This document shows, piece after piece, positions 54,825 to 63,866 of a DNA stretch of 64,000 nucleotides. The notes beneath the pieces are model-generated. The model was not told the origin of the DNA and ran no database searches. It saw only the letters and a program-made list of their open reading frames with translations. The stretch comes from Humidesulfovibrio sp. (lineage in GTDB: Bacteria; Desulfobacterota; Desulfovibrionia; Desulfovibrionales; Desulfovibrionaceae), in the NCBI GenBank assembly GCA_031292175.1, contig JARLHQ010000029.1, positions 118,765 through 182,764 on the forward strand, given 5' to 3'. The position numbers were made by a program, and so were the translations under genes. Position 1 is the stretch's first letter. Every line of letters starts with the position of its first letter.

Positions 54825-56284
54825 TCGTGGACGACGACGCCCAGCTACGCCAAAGTTTCGGCAAAATCCTGGAGAGCGAAGGCTTCGAGATACGCGCGGC
54901 CGCCTGCGGCGAGGCCGGGGTCGAGGCCGTCAAGAGCCTGCCTCCGGACTTGGTCATCATGGACGTGCGCATGCCCGGCATCACCGGCATCCAGGCCATG
55001 CAGCAGATGCGCGCCGCCTGCCCCGGTCTGCCCGTGGTCATCATGACCGCCTACGGCGGCACGGAGACGGCCATTGAGGCCACGAAGCTCGGCGCCTTTG
55101 ACTACATCCTGAAACCCTTTGACGTCCCGGACATCCTGCGGCTCATCGGGCAGGCGCTGACCGCCGGACGACTCACCCGGGCCCGCGTGGCCATCGCCCC
55201 GGAAGACAGCGAGGACGGCGGCGACGACAGCGGCGATGCCCTGGTGGGCCGCAGCCGCGCCATGCAGGACGTCTTCAAGGCCATCGGCCGCGCCGCGCCC
55301 ACGGACGCCCTGGTGCTCATCCGGGGCGAGTCCGGGACGGGCAAGGAGCTGGTGGCGCGCGCCCTGTGGCAGCACGGCAGCCGCGCGGACAAGCCCTTCG
55401 TGGTTATCAACTGCGTGGCCATCCCGGACACGCTCCTGGAGAGTGAGCTCTTCGGCTATGAGAAGGGCGCCTTCACCGGGGCGGGTTCACGCCGCGTGGG
55501 CAAAATCGAGCAGGCCCAGCGCGGCACCATCTTTCTGGACGAAATCGGCGACATGCCCATGAACGTGCAGGCCAAGATTCTGCGCCTGCTGCAGGAAAAG
55601 CAGATTGAGCGCCTGGGCGGACGCGAAACCATCCCCGTGGACGTGCGCATCCTGGCGGCCACCAACCGCGACATGGAGGCCGCCGTGGCCGAGGGCCGCC
55701 TGCGCGAGGACCTGTACTACCGCCTCAAAGTGGTCACCGTGACCCTGCCGCACCTGCGGGAGCGGGAGGGCGACGTGTCCCTCCTGGCCGCGCATTTCCT
55801 TTCGCGCCTGGCGCGCGAGCTGGACATGCAGAACCCCGGTCTGACGCCGGAGGCCCTGGACATGCTGACCGCCCATCCCTGGCCCGGCAACGTGCGCGAG
55901 TTGGGCAACGTGCTGAAAAAGGCCCTGATCTTCTCACGCGGCTGTCCCATCGACCCAGAAGAGATGCGCCAGGCCATCGGAACGCGGCGCGACGCCAGCC
56001 CCGGAGCGGACAGAAACACGGATCCGCGCGGCGCGCAGGAAGCCGCGCAGGCCGGAGGCGACGCCCCCCTCCGCGCGTTCATCCGCCATGCGCTGATGGA
56101 CGAGGCGGGCAACGCGGCCTTCGAGCACGTGCTGGACGCGGTAGCCAGAGACACCATCGCCGAGGCCCTGGAGATCACCGGAGGCAACCGCACCCGCGCG
56201 GCCAAGCTGCTCGGCCTTTCGCGGCCCACGCTCATCGCCAAGATTGAGAAGTACGGCCTCAAGGTCACCACCCAGGTGCAATGA
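54809..56284 (+). CDS. Sigma-54 response regulator, NtrC/AtoC type
   Basis: The 491-residue regulator has an intact receiver (ILIVDDDAQLRQSF, Asp52 in LVIMDVRMPG, then TAYGGTETAIE and a KPF motif), AAA+ domain with Walker A GESGTGKE and GAFTGA, and a C-terminal Fis-type HTH (GGNRTRAAKLLGLSRPTLIAK). It should be phosphorylated by the kinase encoded 16 bp upstream and activate sigma-54 promoters, possibly those of the downstream efflux genes. Confidence 0.93.
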   Translation: MAQILIVDDDAQLRQSFGKILESEGFEIRAAACGEAGVEAVKSLPPDLVIMDVRMPGITGIQAMQQMRAACPGLPVVIMTAYGGTETAIEATKLGAFDYILKPFDVPDILRLIGQALTAGRLTRARVAIAPEDSEDGGDDSGDALVGRSRAMQDVFKAIGRAAPTDALVLIRGESGTGKELVARALWQHGSRADKPFVVINCVAIPDTLLESELFGYEKGAFTGAGSRRVGKIEQAQRGTIFLDEIGDMPMNVQAKILRLLQEKQIERLGGRETIPVDVRILAATNRDMEAAVAEGRLREDLYYRLKVVTVTLPHLREREGDVSLLAAHFLSRLARELDMQNPGLTPEALDMLTAHPWPGNVRELGNVLKKALIFSRGCPIDPEEMRQAIGTRRDASPGADRNTDPRGAQEAAQAGGDAPLRAFIRHALMDEAGNAAFEHVLDAVARDTIAEALEITGGNRTRAAKLLGLSRPTLIAKIEKYGLKVTTQVQ

Positions 56285-56428
56285 CGACCGGGCGGCTTGG
56301 ACAGCGGCGGGCTTTCGTCGTAAAGGAAACGCCGAGCCGCCGGCCGGCCGGAGGAACCCCCTCCCGTCGCCGAGCCCACATCCGGGCCAAGGCCTGGAAG
56401 CACCCGCGCGGATGCGGATGACAACACC

Positions 56429-57586
56429 ATGACGCGAAAAAAACTGATTTCCTTGACCCTTTGCCTTCTGCTGCTAGCGGGCGGGGGCTATTATTTCGTG
56501 AAAAAGAACCGCGCCGACCAAGAGACCAAGGTGCTGGCCACAGCACGCGTGGAACGGGGCTCCGTGCGCCGCGAACTGGAAGCCACGGGCATCATCAAGG
56601 CCCAGGTCGGCGCCAGTGTGAAGATTGGTGCGCAGGCCACAGGGGCCATTTCTCGCGTGTTCGTGCGCGTGGGCGACCCCGTGAAAAAAGGCCAGGTGGT
56701 GGCCGAGATCGACGCCCGCGAGCTTTTGGCCCAGCGCGCCGAGGCCGCGGCCAAGATTAAGCTCGCCGAGGCCAAGGCCGGGTACGAATCCGTGAATCTG
56801 CCCCGGCACCAGTCCCTGGTGCGCCAGGGGCTGGAGGCCCAAAGCACCCTCGACGAGGCCTTGCAGAACAACCGCGTGGCCAAGGCCGATGCCGAAGCCG
56901 CGCGCGCGGCGCGGGCCACCCTCGACGTGCGCATCTCCTACACCAAGATCGTCAGCCCCATCGACGGCGTGGTCTCCCAGGTAACGGCCCAGGAGGGTGA
57001 GACCGTGGTGGCTGGCCTGCAGGTGGCGAACCTCGTCACCGTGCTCGACCCCGCGCGCCTGGAGATGTGGATCTACGTGGACGAGACCGACGTGGGCCGC
57101 GTGCGCAGGGAGCTGCCCGTGGAGTTCCGCGTGGATTCTCAGCCGGGCCGCATCTTCAAAGGCGCGGTCGACCGCGTGTACCCCGACCCGGAGATCCGGG
57201 ACAACATCGTATACTACAAGGCCCTCGTCACCCTGGACCGCGAGGAGGCACAGTTCCTGCGGCCGGAAATGACGACCCAGTGCAGCATCGTGGTGGACAC
57301 GCGCGAGGGCGTTCTCACCGTGCCCAACCAGGCCCTCAAATGGGTGGCGGGCCAGCAGACCGTATTCGTGGTGGACAAGACCCAGCCCGGCGGCGTCCGC
57401 TGGGTGACGCCCAAGCTCGGTCTGCCGGGCCTGGAGAAGAGCGAGGTGCTGGAAGGCTTGGCCGAGGGCGACGAGGTGGCCACCCAGATCGTGCTTTCCG
57501 GGCAAGAGAAGCCAGCGGAGACCAAAAAGGCCGAGGAAAAACCCGCGCTCAAGCCCACCGGATCCAGCGTCAAGAAGGGCTCCTGA
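56429..57586 (+). CDS. MacA-like periplasmic adaptor subunit
   Basis: The 385-residue membrane-fusion protein has an N-terminal anchor (LISLTLCLLLLAGGGYYF). The lipoyl half-motif is GAISRVFVRVGDPVKKGQVV (about residues 72-91), a helical hairpin lies around 110-160, the second lipoyl half-motif is SPIDGVVSQVTAQEGETVVA, and beta-barrel segments follow. It fits MacA-type adaptors that link an ABC transporter to an outer membrane channel. The C-terminal tail is Lys/Glu-rich. It is directly followed by an ABC ATPase (overlap of 1 base with the stop codon). No outer membrane channel gene is in view. Confidence 0.85.
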   Translation: MTRKKLISLTLCLLLLAGGGYYFVKKNRADQETKVLATARVERGSVRRELEATGIIKAQVGASVKIGAQATGAISRVFVRVGDPVKKGQVVAEIDARELLAQRAEAAAKIKLAEAKAGYESVNLPRHQSLVRQGLEAQSTLDEALQNNRVAKADAEAARAARATLDVRISYTKIVSPIDGVVSQVTAQEGETVVAGLQVANLVTVLDPARLEMWIYVDETDVGRVRRELPVEFRVDSQPGRIFKGAVDRVYPDPEIRDNIVYYKALVTLDREEAQFLRPEMTTQCSIVVDTREGVLTVPNQALKWVAGQQTVFVVDKTQPGGVRWVTPKLGLPGLEKSEVLEGLAEGDEVATQIVLSGQEKPAETKKAEEKPALKPTGSSVKKGS

Positions 57587-58422
57587 TGACCACACAGGCT
57601 TCCGCTGAATCCTTGACCGAGCCCGTGGTGGAGCTGAGCGGCATCCGCAAGGTCTTCCGCCAGATACTGGCTCCGGAGGAGCGACCGGGCGTGTTCGCCC
57701 GCCTGTTCGGGCGCGGCGCGGCCCAGCCCGCGGGAGGGGACGAGGGCAGAAACGGCCGCCAAAACGAGCCGGATCCGGGCGAGGGGGGCGTGGAGGTGCT
57801 CTCCGGCATCAACCTGACCATCCGCAGCGGCGAGTTCGTGGCCCTGCAGGGCACCTCCGGCTCAGGCAAGAGCACGCTTTTGCACCTTATGGGCCTGCTC
57901 GACTCCCCCACTGCTGGCACGTACAAGCTCCTGGGCCGCGACGTCTCCGGCCTGTCGGATGACGGCCTCTCCGCCTTACGCAACACGGTGCTCGGCTTCG
58001 TGTTCCAGAGCTTCTACCTGGTGCCCTATGCCACAGCGCTCGAAAACGTCATGCTGCCGGGCATGTACTCCGACCTTTCCCAGGCTGAACTGCGCGCGCG
58101 CGCCCTGGAACTGCTCAAAAAGGTCGGCTTGGCCGACCGCGTGAACTTTCGGCCCGCCAACCTCTCCGGCGGACAGCAGCAGCGCGTGGCCATGGCCCGC
58201 GCCCTCTTGAACCAGCCCCGGCTCATCCTGGCCGACGAGCCCACGGGCCAGCTCGATTCCGCCACCAGCGCGGAGATCATGCGCCTGTTCACCCAGGTGA
58301 ACGAAACCGGCACCACCATCGTGCTGGTGACTCACGACGAGGCCGTGGCCGCCAAGGCTCGGCGCGTCATCCGCATCGCCGACGGGCGGCTCCAGTCCGA
58401 CACCGCCGCCGCCCGGGCGTGA
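57586..58422 (+). CDS. MacB/LolD-like ABC ATPase with 45-residue insert, permease absent
   Basis: The 278-residue ATPase has ELSGIRKVF at the start, Walker [10 protein letters not shown] (89-97), Q-loop VFQSF, signature [15 protein letters not shown], Walker B LILADEP and the H-loop THD. In standard MacB/LolD ATPases Walker A lies at about residue 45; here a Gly/Pro/Glu-rich insert (about residues 25-69) separates strand 1 from strand 2. The next gene is a radical SAM protein, so the FtsX-like permease expected for MacAB is missing here. It overlaps the MacA-like gene by one base. Confidence 0.85.
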   Translation: MTTQASAESLTEPVVELSGIRKVFRQILAPEERPGVFARLFGRGAAQPAGGDEGRNGRQNEPDPGEGGVEVLSGINLTIRSGEFVALQGTSGSGKSTLLHLMGLLDSPTAGTYKLLGRDVSGLSDDGLSALRNTVLGFVFQSFYLVPYATALENVMLPGMYSDLSQAELRARALELLKKVGLADRVNFRPANLSGGQQQRVAMARALLNQPRLILADEPTGQLDSATSAEIMRLFTQVNETGTTIVLVTHDEAVAAKARRVIRIADGRLQSDTAAARA

Positions 58423-59507
58423 GGCGCGCCGTGACACCCGCGCCGAACGCCGAACTCTCTCTGAAAGGCGCTTCCGGGCACCCTTCCGGGCGTATCTTGG
58501 ACCGCTTTGCGCACCCCGCGCCACCCCGCACACAACGGGCACGCATCCTGTCCGTGTTTCTGCCCTTCGCCGGATGCCCGCAACGCTGCCTCTTCTGCAA
58601 TCAGCCCGCCCAGACAGGCGCGGCCCCGGAGCCACTGGAAGCCGTCTATGCCCGGCTCACGGCACTGTTAAACGACACGGGCCAGGAAGCCCCGCAGGAG
58701 CTTGCGTTCTACGGCGGCACCTTCACAGCCCTGCCCGCGCCCTGGCCCCGGCGTTTCCTGGAGCTGGCCGGACCGCATCTCGCCAGCGGACGCCTGACGC
58801 GCCTGCGCTGCTCCACCCGCCCCGACGCGCTTTCCGCGCCACTTCTGGCGGAGCTGAAGAGCCTGGGCCTTTCGCTCGTGGAGCTGGGCGTGCAGAGCTT
58901 CAACGACGCGGCCTTGGCCGCCTGCCAGCGCGGATACGGCGGCGCGGCGGCGCACCAAGCCTGCGAGCTGGTGCGCGCGATGGGCCTGGACCTGGGCGTG
59001 CAGCTCATGCCCGGTCTGCCCGGGCAGACGGTTGCGGCCTTCCGCGAGGACATCGCGCGGACCGTCGCCCTTGGCCCCCAGTTGACGCGGCTCTACCCTT
59101 GTCTGGTGCTAGCGGACACGCGGCTGGCCGAGCTTTGGCGCGATGGGGCCTACGTGCCCTGGCCGCTGGACGCGACGGTGGACGAGCTGGCCCGCGCCCT
59201 GCTGGCGCTCTGGACGGGCGGCATTCCAACGGCACGCATCGGCCTGGCGGAGCAGGAAGGCCTGGAGATCCTGGCCGGGCCCCGGCACCCGGCCCTGGGG
59301 CAGCTTGCGCGCAGCCGGGCGCTTTTTCTTTTCATACGCCAGCGACTGCGGCAGTTGCCGGCGCCGCCGTTCCTGCTCCTCGCCCCGCGCCGCCTGCAAG
59401 GGGAGATCCTGGGACAGAAGAACGCGTTGGCCGGGGACTACGCGGCCCTCGGCCTGGAGGTGCGCCTGTGGGACGAACCGGATCTGGCCCTGTACGCGCG
59501 GGACTGA
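58419..59507 (+). CDS. Radical SAM protein, Elp3/COG1243-like
   Basis: The GTG start overlaps the ABC gene stop by 4 bp. The 362-residue protein carries CPQRCLFC (Cys53, 57, 60) for the 4Fe-4S cluster, FYGGTFTAL, LVELGVQSFNDAALAACQRG and QLMPGLPGQT. This resembles the radical SAM half of Elp3-type enzymes but lacks the GNAT acetyltransferase domain. Function and substrate are unknown. Its placement after the efflux genes may be chance. Confidence 0.8.
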   Translation: MRRAVTPAPNAELSLKGASGHPSGRILDRFAHPAPPRTQRARILSVFLPFAGCPQRCLFCNQPAQTGAAPEPLEAVYARLTALLNDTGQEAPQELAFYGGTFTALPAPWPRRFLELAGPHLASGRLTRLRCSTRPDALSAPLLAELKSLGLSLVELGVQSFNDAALAACQRGYGGAAAHQACELVRAMGLDLGVQLMPGLPGQTVAAFREDIARTVALGPQLTRLYPCLVLADTRLAELWRDGAYVPWPLDATVDELARALLALWTGGIPTARIGLAEQEGLEILAGPRHPALGQLARSRALFLFIRQRLRQLPAPPFLLLAPRRLQGEILGQKNALAGDYAALGLEVRLWDEPDLALYARD

Positions 59508-59621
59508 CCCGGGCCGCCCGGCGTCCAGAAAGCTTGGGCGGTTCGGGAAGGCAGGAGGCGCGGGGCTTTGCTCCCGGCGGGAAATCTGATAGGCAGATGC
59601 AGTTTTTTTGAAGGGGAATGC

Positions 59622-61310
59622 ATGAAAGCCAAGCAATATTTCGAAGATGCCCTGCGCGCGGGCTTGAACCGCATGGAGCTGCCCTGGCCGGATAAGGCCC
59701 TCATTGAGCCCCCGCGCGAGCGCAAGTTCGGCGATTATTCCGCCAACGCGGCCATGCTGCTGGCCGGGCCCGCGAAAAAGAAGCCGCGCGACCTGGCCGA
59801 GGCCATCGCCGCCGAACTGCGCGCACACGACGCCGAGGGCCAGTTCGAGCGCATCGAGGTGGCCGGGCCGGGCTTCCTCAATGTGACCTTCGCGCCGGGC
59901 TTCTGGCACGGCATCCTGGCCGACGTCAGCGCCGCCGGAACCGGCTATGGCGCGTCCGACCAGGGCCACGGCGAGCACGTCCAGGTGGAGTATGTCTCCG
60001 CCAACCCGACGGGCCCGCTGCACATCGGCCACGGCCGGGGCGCTGCCCTGGGCGACAGCATCGCCCGCCTGCTCAAGAAGACCGGGCATGACGTTTCCTG
60101 CGAATACTACATCAACGACGCGGGCCGTCAGATGCGCATCCTGGGCGACTCCGTGTGGCTGCGCCTGCGCCAACTCGCCGGGCAGGACATCCCCGATCTA
60201 GAAGATTTTTACCGGGGCGATTACATCAAGGATATCGCCGCGCGGGTACACAGACAATATCCAGACATTCTCAACATGCCGGAATCGCAGGCTATCGATA
60301 TCTGCTTCCGCGAGGCCGTTGACGAGATCCTCGCGGGCATCAAGCAGGACCTGCGCGACTTCCGCGTGGGGCATGACGTCTGGTTCTCGGAAAAAAGCCT
60401 GGTGGATGCGGGCCGCATTGATGAGGCCTTTGCCGATCTGGCTGCGCGCGGGCTGACCTTCGAGCAGGACGGCGCGTTGTGGTTCAAAACCACTGAGTTC
60501 GGCGACGACAAGGACCGCGTGCTGCGCAAGTCCTCGGGCGAGCTCACGTACTTCGCCTCGGACATTGCCTACCACCACGACAAATTCAAGCGCGGGTTCG
60601 ACCGCGTCATCGACATCTGGGGCGCCGACCACCACGGCTACGTGCCGCGCATGCAGGGTGCGGTGACGGCCCTGGGCCGCCAGGGTGCTCTTACGGTGAT
60701 CCTGGTGCAGCTGGTGAGCCTCTTGAAGGACGGCGAGCAGGTGGCCATGAGCACCCGCGCGGGCAAGTTCGAGACCCTCGCCGACGTGGTGGCCTACGTG
60801 GGCGCGGACGCCGCGCGCTTCCTGTTTCTCTCGCGCAAGAGCGACTCCCCGCTTGAGTTCGACCTGGAGCTGGTGCGCCGGAAGAGCATGGACAATCCCG
60901 TGTACTATGTGCAGTACGCCCACGCCCGTGTGCACTCCATGCTGGCCAAGGCCAAAGACGCGGGCATCGCCCCGGCTGCGTCCGGCGCGGCCAGCCTCGC
61001 GCACCTGTCCACCCCGGAGGACCTGGAGATCTGCCGCCAGCTGGAGCGTTTCCCGGACGTGGTCGCCAGCGCGGCGCAGGCCCTCGCCCCGCACGTGGTG
61101 AGCCACTACCTTTCCGAACTCGCCGCAGCGCTGCACAAATATTATACGCAACACCATGTGCTCTCCGCCGGAGCGGAAGTGGCGGCAGCGCGCCTGCTCC
61201 TGCTTTCCTGCGTGGCCACAACCCTGGCCGCCGGACTGGATCTGCTCGGCGTCAGCGCGCCGGAGCGCATGGACCAGGTGAGTGAGGACGCCGTACCCAC
61301 GGCTGGTTAA
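59622..61310 (+). CDS. argS: Arginyl-tRNA synthetase
   Basis: ATG 59622 is preferred (AAGGGGA 6 bases upstream), giving 562 residues. [20 protein letters not shown] contains the HIGH motif, [22 protein letters not shown] and the modified KMSKS (MSTRAGKFE) are present, and [12 protein letters not shown] leads into the DALR anticodon-binding C-terminus. The N-terminal domain ([16 protein letters not shown]) is also typical. Confidence 0.97.
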   Translation: MKAKQYFEDALRAGLNRMELPWPDKALIEPPRERKFGDYSANAAMLLAGPAKKKPRDLAEAIAAELRAHDAEGQFERIEVAGPGFLNVTFAPGFWHGILADVSAAGTGYGASDQGHGEHVQVEYVSANPTGPLHIGHGRGAALGDSIARLLKKTGHDVSCEYYINDAGRQMRILGDSVWLRLRQLAGQDIPDLEDFYRGDYIKDIAARVHRQYPDILNMPESQAIDICFREAVDEILAGIKQDLRDFRVGHDVWFSEKSLVDAGRIDEAFADLAARGLTFEQDGALWFKTTEFGDDKDRVLRKSSGELTYFASDIAYHHDKFKRGFDRVIDIWGADHHGYVPRMQGAVTALGRQGALTVILVQLVSLLKDGEQVAMSTRAGKFETLADVVAYVGADAARFLFLSRKSDSPLEFDLELVRRKSMDNPVYYVQYAHARVHSMLAKAKDAGIAPAASGAASLAHLSTPEDLEICRQLERFPDVVASAAQALAPHVVSHYLSELAAALHKYYTQHHVLSAGAEVAAARLLLLSCVATTLAAGLDLLGVSAPERMDQVSEDAVPTAG

Positions 61311-61343
61311 GCCCGCAGACGACATCCCAAGGAGCCCAGCGAG

Positions 61344-62075
61344 ATGAATGCGCCGATCCGGATCAAGGACCCGAATGCCTCCAGCAGGCTGTACAGCTTT
61401 AACCTGACCTTCGGCGGCATGGCCGTGCTCATGACCTCCATGACTCTGGCGCTGACACTGTTCTTCGTGCTGGGCGTCCTGGTGGGGCGGGGCCATCGGC
61501 CCGAGGCCGCGGTGCCCGCTGTGGCGAACATGATGCCCAAGGAGAACCTGGGGGGCCAGGCTCCCCCACCGGAAGTGCTGAAAACCGAGGATCTGAACTA
61601 TCCTGAGCAGCTGAGCGAAAAAAGCGGCAAGCCCGCCCCTTCCCGGCCCATCGATAAGGTGGTGGCCAAGGCTCCGGACAAAGCGGTCGACAGTAAGGAC
61701 GAGAAAAAAAGCGAAAAGAAAGACGAGAAGCAGGCGGCAAAGCCGGAAAAAATCGCGGCCAAATCCCCCGACAAGAAAGACATCAAAAAGGACGCCAAGA
61801 AAGACGAGAAGAAGCCCGACCCCGACACCCAGCGCTACGACTACGCCTACCAGGTCGCGACATTCCCTGACGCCGAGTCGGCCAAAGCCTACCTCAAGCG
61901 CATCAAGGGCATGGGCCTCAAGGGCGACATCGAGTCCGGCACCACGAACGGCAAGGATTGGCACCGCGTGGTCGTGTTCTTCCAGGGCACGCCCACGGAC
62001 ACACGTGCGCTCAAGGAAAAGCTCGGCGCCCTGGGCGCTCAGAAGTTGGTCATGCGCTCCAAGACCGCGATCTAG
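61344..62075 (+). CDS. SPOR-domain membrane protein
   Basis: The 243-residue protein has a cytoplasmic N-terminus, one membrane helix (about residues 30-52, TLALTLFFVLGVLVGRG), a long Lys/Asp/Glu/Pro-rich linker (about 95-160), and a C-terminal SPOR domain (YAYQVATFPDAESAKAYLKR, then WHRVVVFFQGT). SPOR domains bind denuded peptidoglycan at the septum, so a division-site or wall role is likely. AAGGAG precedes the ATG at 61344. It follows argS by 33 bp. Confidence 0.85.
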   Translation: MNAPIRIKDPNASSRLYSFNLTFGGMAVLMTSMTLALTLFFVLGVLVGRGHRPEAAVPAVANMMPKENLGGQAPPPEVLKTEDLNYPEQLSEKSGKPAPSRPIDKVVAKAPDKAVDSKDEKKSEKKDEKQAAKPEKIAAKSPDKKDIKKDAKKDEKKPDPDTQRYDYAYQVATFPDAESAKAYLKRIKGMGLKGDIESGTTNGKDWHRVVVFFQGTPTDTRALKEKLGALGAQKLVMRSKTAI

Positions 62076-62103
62076 CGTTCCCCACCCAAGATATCAACGC
62101 GCC

Positions 62104-62139
62104 AAGGCGGCCCGGACAGCAGAACCTCCGGGCCGCCTT
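62104..62139 (+). terminator. Hairpin after the SPOR gene
   Basis: AAGGCGGCCCGGA (62104-62116) pairs perfectly with TCCGGGCCGCCTT (62127-62139) around a 10-base loop, 28 bp after the stop codon. There is no long T run, but strength and position suggest a terminator. Confidence 0.65.
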
Positions 62140-62516
62140 GTCGCGTGTAGCGGGAAGGAAGCGGGCACCGCGCGCCCCTCTCCCCGCCCCCTCTCGAACC
62201 CACCTCTTTGTGCGTTCGTATCTCTGCGTATTTCTTTGCATTCGGTATAAATTATCACTTGCGCAGGATCCGGGCCTAATCATGCACAGGCAGGGGGCCG
62301 ATAAGACGCTAACAGTGGCGCTGACCGACCAGTGCCGCTGCGGGAGGTCCAGGATCAGGACCGCCAGGATGACGGGCGAAAGGGATTTCGCCGCACAGCG
62401 GGTAAGGGCGCAAGCCAACCCCACTGCGGTCTTTCGTCCTTGCCCGTCCCCATTGCGCGCACAAGCATGACCGACCACCGCCGCGCGCAATGCAGAGCCA
62501 AGGAGGGGGGAGACAC
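62140..62516. other. Intergenic region with no gene seen
   Basis: This 377-bp stretch between the SPOR gene and the small FlgM-like ORF shows no coding frame I can support on either strand. Frames that are open here lack ribosome binding sites and family resemblance. A promoter for the small ORF would be expected in it. Confidence 0.4.
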
Positions 62517-62714
62517 ATGACCGGGGAGAGGCATGATACAGGCGGACGGCATAGCTGCCCGCCAATGGGAGAGGCAACGCATGCACAGCCCTGCGAAACA
62601 GAACGCGTGGCGTTCCTGGACGGGCTGAAGGTGCAAATCCGCAACGGGGTGTACCGGCCTGACATCCGGGACCTGGCGCGATCCTTGGCCAGCATGATGG
62701 TCCACAACCTGTAG
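62517..62714 (+). CDS. Small FlgM-like protein
   Basis: This 65-residue ORF starts at ATG 62517 behind AGGAGGGGGG, a very strong Shine-Dalgarno. The first 30 residues are polar and disordered (TGERHDTGGRHSC). The second half, VAFLDGLKVQIRNGVYRPDI followed by RDLARSLA, resembles the C-terminal sigma-28-binding helices of FlgM (pattern LK..I..G.Y..d...iA..l). FlgM holds FliA inactive until the flagellar hook is finished. No flagellar genes are near, so it may be an orphan anti-sigma factor or a coincidental match. Confidence 0.5.
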   Translation: MTGERHDTGGRHSCPPMGEATHAQPCETERVAFLDGLKVQIRNGVYRPDIRDLARSLASMMVHNL

Positions 62715-62796
62715 CCTGGCAAACTTCTGCGCCTGGCGGCAAATTTTTTGCTTGCCAAGAGGCGAGCACTTCGGGTACTTGACCCTTCTCACGCAC

Positions 62797-62872
62797 GCCG
62801 AGGTAGCTCAGTTGGTAGAGCAGGGGACTGAAAATCCCCGTGTGGGGAGTTCAATTCTCTCCCTCGGCACCA
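62797..62872 (+). tRNA. tRNA-Phe (GAA)
   Basis: Acceptor stem GCCGAGG/CCTCGGC, D-arm GCTC-AGTTGGTA-GAGC, anticodon stem GGGGA/TCCCC with loop CTGAAAA (anticodon GAA at 62830-62832), T-loop TTCAATT and encoded CCA are all present. The gene sits at the edge of an accessory region; tRNA 3' ends are common integration sites. Confidence 0.95.
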
Positions 62873-62881
62873 GAAAGATTA

Positions 62882-62914
62882 GGCCCTTACGATGAAAGTC
62901 GTGAGGGCTTTTTC
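62882..62914 (+). terminator. Terminator of tRNA-Phe
   Basis: GCCCTTACGA (62883-62892) pairs with TCGTGAGGGC (62899-62908) with one wobble pair and runs into TTTTT. It lies 10 bases after the tRNA. Confidence 0.8.
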
Positions 62915-62930
62915 GTTGTCCCTCAAAATT

Positions 62931-62950
62931 TGTACAACCCCTGTACAACC
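62931..62950. repeat. Short direct repeat TGTACAACC after tRNA-Phe
   Basis: TGTACAACC occurs twice, 11 bases apart. Each copy contains the palindrome TGTACA. Placed just past a tRNA terminator, it could belong to an integrase arm site or be chance. Confidence 0.4.
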
Positions 62951-63071
62951 TTTCTCCCCGGCAAGGCCTGATTTAAAGAGCCTCCTGTCGCCGCCCTTTC
63001 CGGTTGACGACTCCTGCAATAAAGGGAAATGCTTGTTCAGCTTGAACCGCAGTAATTTTTGAGGTGTTGCC

Positions 63072-63866
63072 ATGTGCCCTGAAGGTCAACTCATCGACGA
63101 CAAATCACTTCGGTCCGTTACAGGGGCGTCCGCTGACTGGGCCGAACTCGCCAAGGACTGCGTTTGCTTCGCCAATGCCCAGGGAGGAACGCTCCGAGTT
63201 GGAATTGAAGACGGGGAGGAGCACCCGCCGGCAGGGCAAGAGGTAACGGACGAGTTGATTGATGCCGTGCGGAAGCGCATCGGTGAACGCACCATAAACG
63301 TCAGCGTGACAGTTCAGCGCGTAGTCTTTGCTGGAAACGGCGGGGCATACATAGAGGTTACTGTCCTTCGCGCGCACGGGCCTGCCTCTACTTCCGACGG
63401 TCGTTTTTATTATCGGGTATCCGACGTGTGCAAGCCCCTTGTCGGAGAAGACATCCAACGGCTACTCGACGAACGGAGCGCACAACCTTGGGAAACGCTC
63501 TCAAGCCTCGGAATTCCGAAAAGCCAACATGACCCCGCAAAGCTTGCAGACTTGGCGAGTCGCATTAGAGCCTCGGACAGGGTCAAAGACTCTGTCAAAG
63601 AGAAAAGTGACGACGAGTTAATAGACCACTATTTCTTGGCGATTGGTGGGCACTTAACCAATCTGGGTGTCCTCTGTATCGGTTCCCGAGAGGCCCGCGC
63701 TCGTCTTGGCTCTGCACCGTCCATTCAGTTCATTAAATACGACGCAGACGCGAAGAAAGTTCATAAAATTTCTTGGGATGACTACTCGCTTACGCCCATT
63801 GAGCTTGTCGAGGCCGTCTGGAGAGAGATACCTGATTTTCGCGAGTACTACGAACTCCCAGTGTAA
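63072..63866 (+). CDS. AlbA/Schlafen-type putative DNA-binding protein, truncated by IS
   Basis: GAGGT precedes ATG 63072. The 264 residues begin with an AlbA_2/Schlafen-like domain: ASADWAELAKDCVCFANAQG, GGTLRVGIEDGEEHPPAG, then FYYRVSDVCKPLVGEDIQRL. Full-length members are usually about 450-600 residues with a C-terminal HATPase-like or winged-helix part, missing here. The last residues ELPV are followed by a TAA that lies inside the inverted repeat of the IS3-type element starting at 63862, so insertion cut the gene and supplied the stop. Base composition is more AT-rich than the left part of the window, suggesting transfer. Confidence 0.8.
   Translation: MCPEGQLIDDKSLRSVTGASADWAELAKDCVCFANAQGGTLRVGIEDGEEHPPAGQEVTDELIDAVRKRIGERTINVSVTVQRVVFAGNGGAYIEVTVLRAHGPASTSDGRFYYRVSDVCKPLVGEDIQRLLDERSAQPWETLSSLGIPKSQHDPAKLADLASRIRASDRVKDSVKEKSDDELIDHYFLAIGGHLTNLGVLCIGSREARARLGSAPSIQFIKYDADAKKVHKISWDDYSLTPIELVEAVWREIPDFREYYELPV

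Noticed and set aside
60198..61964. 588-codon minus-strand open frame across argS and the SPOR gene
   Set aside because: It crosses two well-supported genes on the other strand and lacks any motif.
62050..62796. Minus-strand open frames between the SPOR gene and tRNA-Phe
   Set aside because: Several overlapping frames exist, none with a ribosome binding site or motif, and one is antisense to the better supported FlgM-like ORF.
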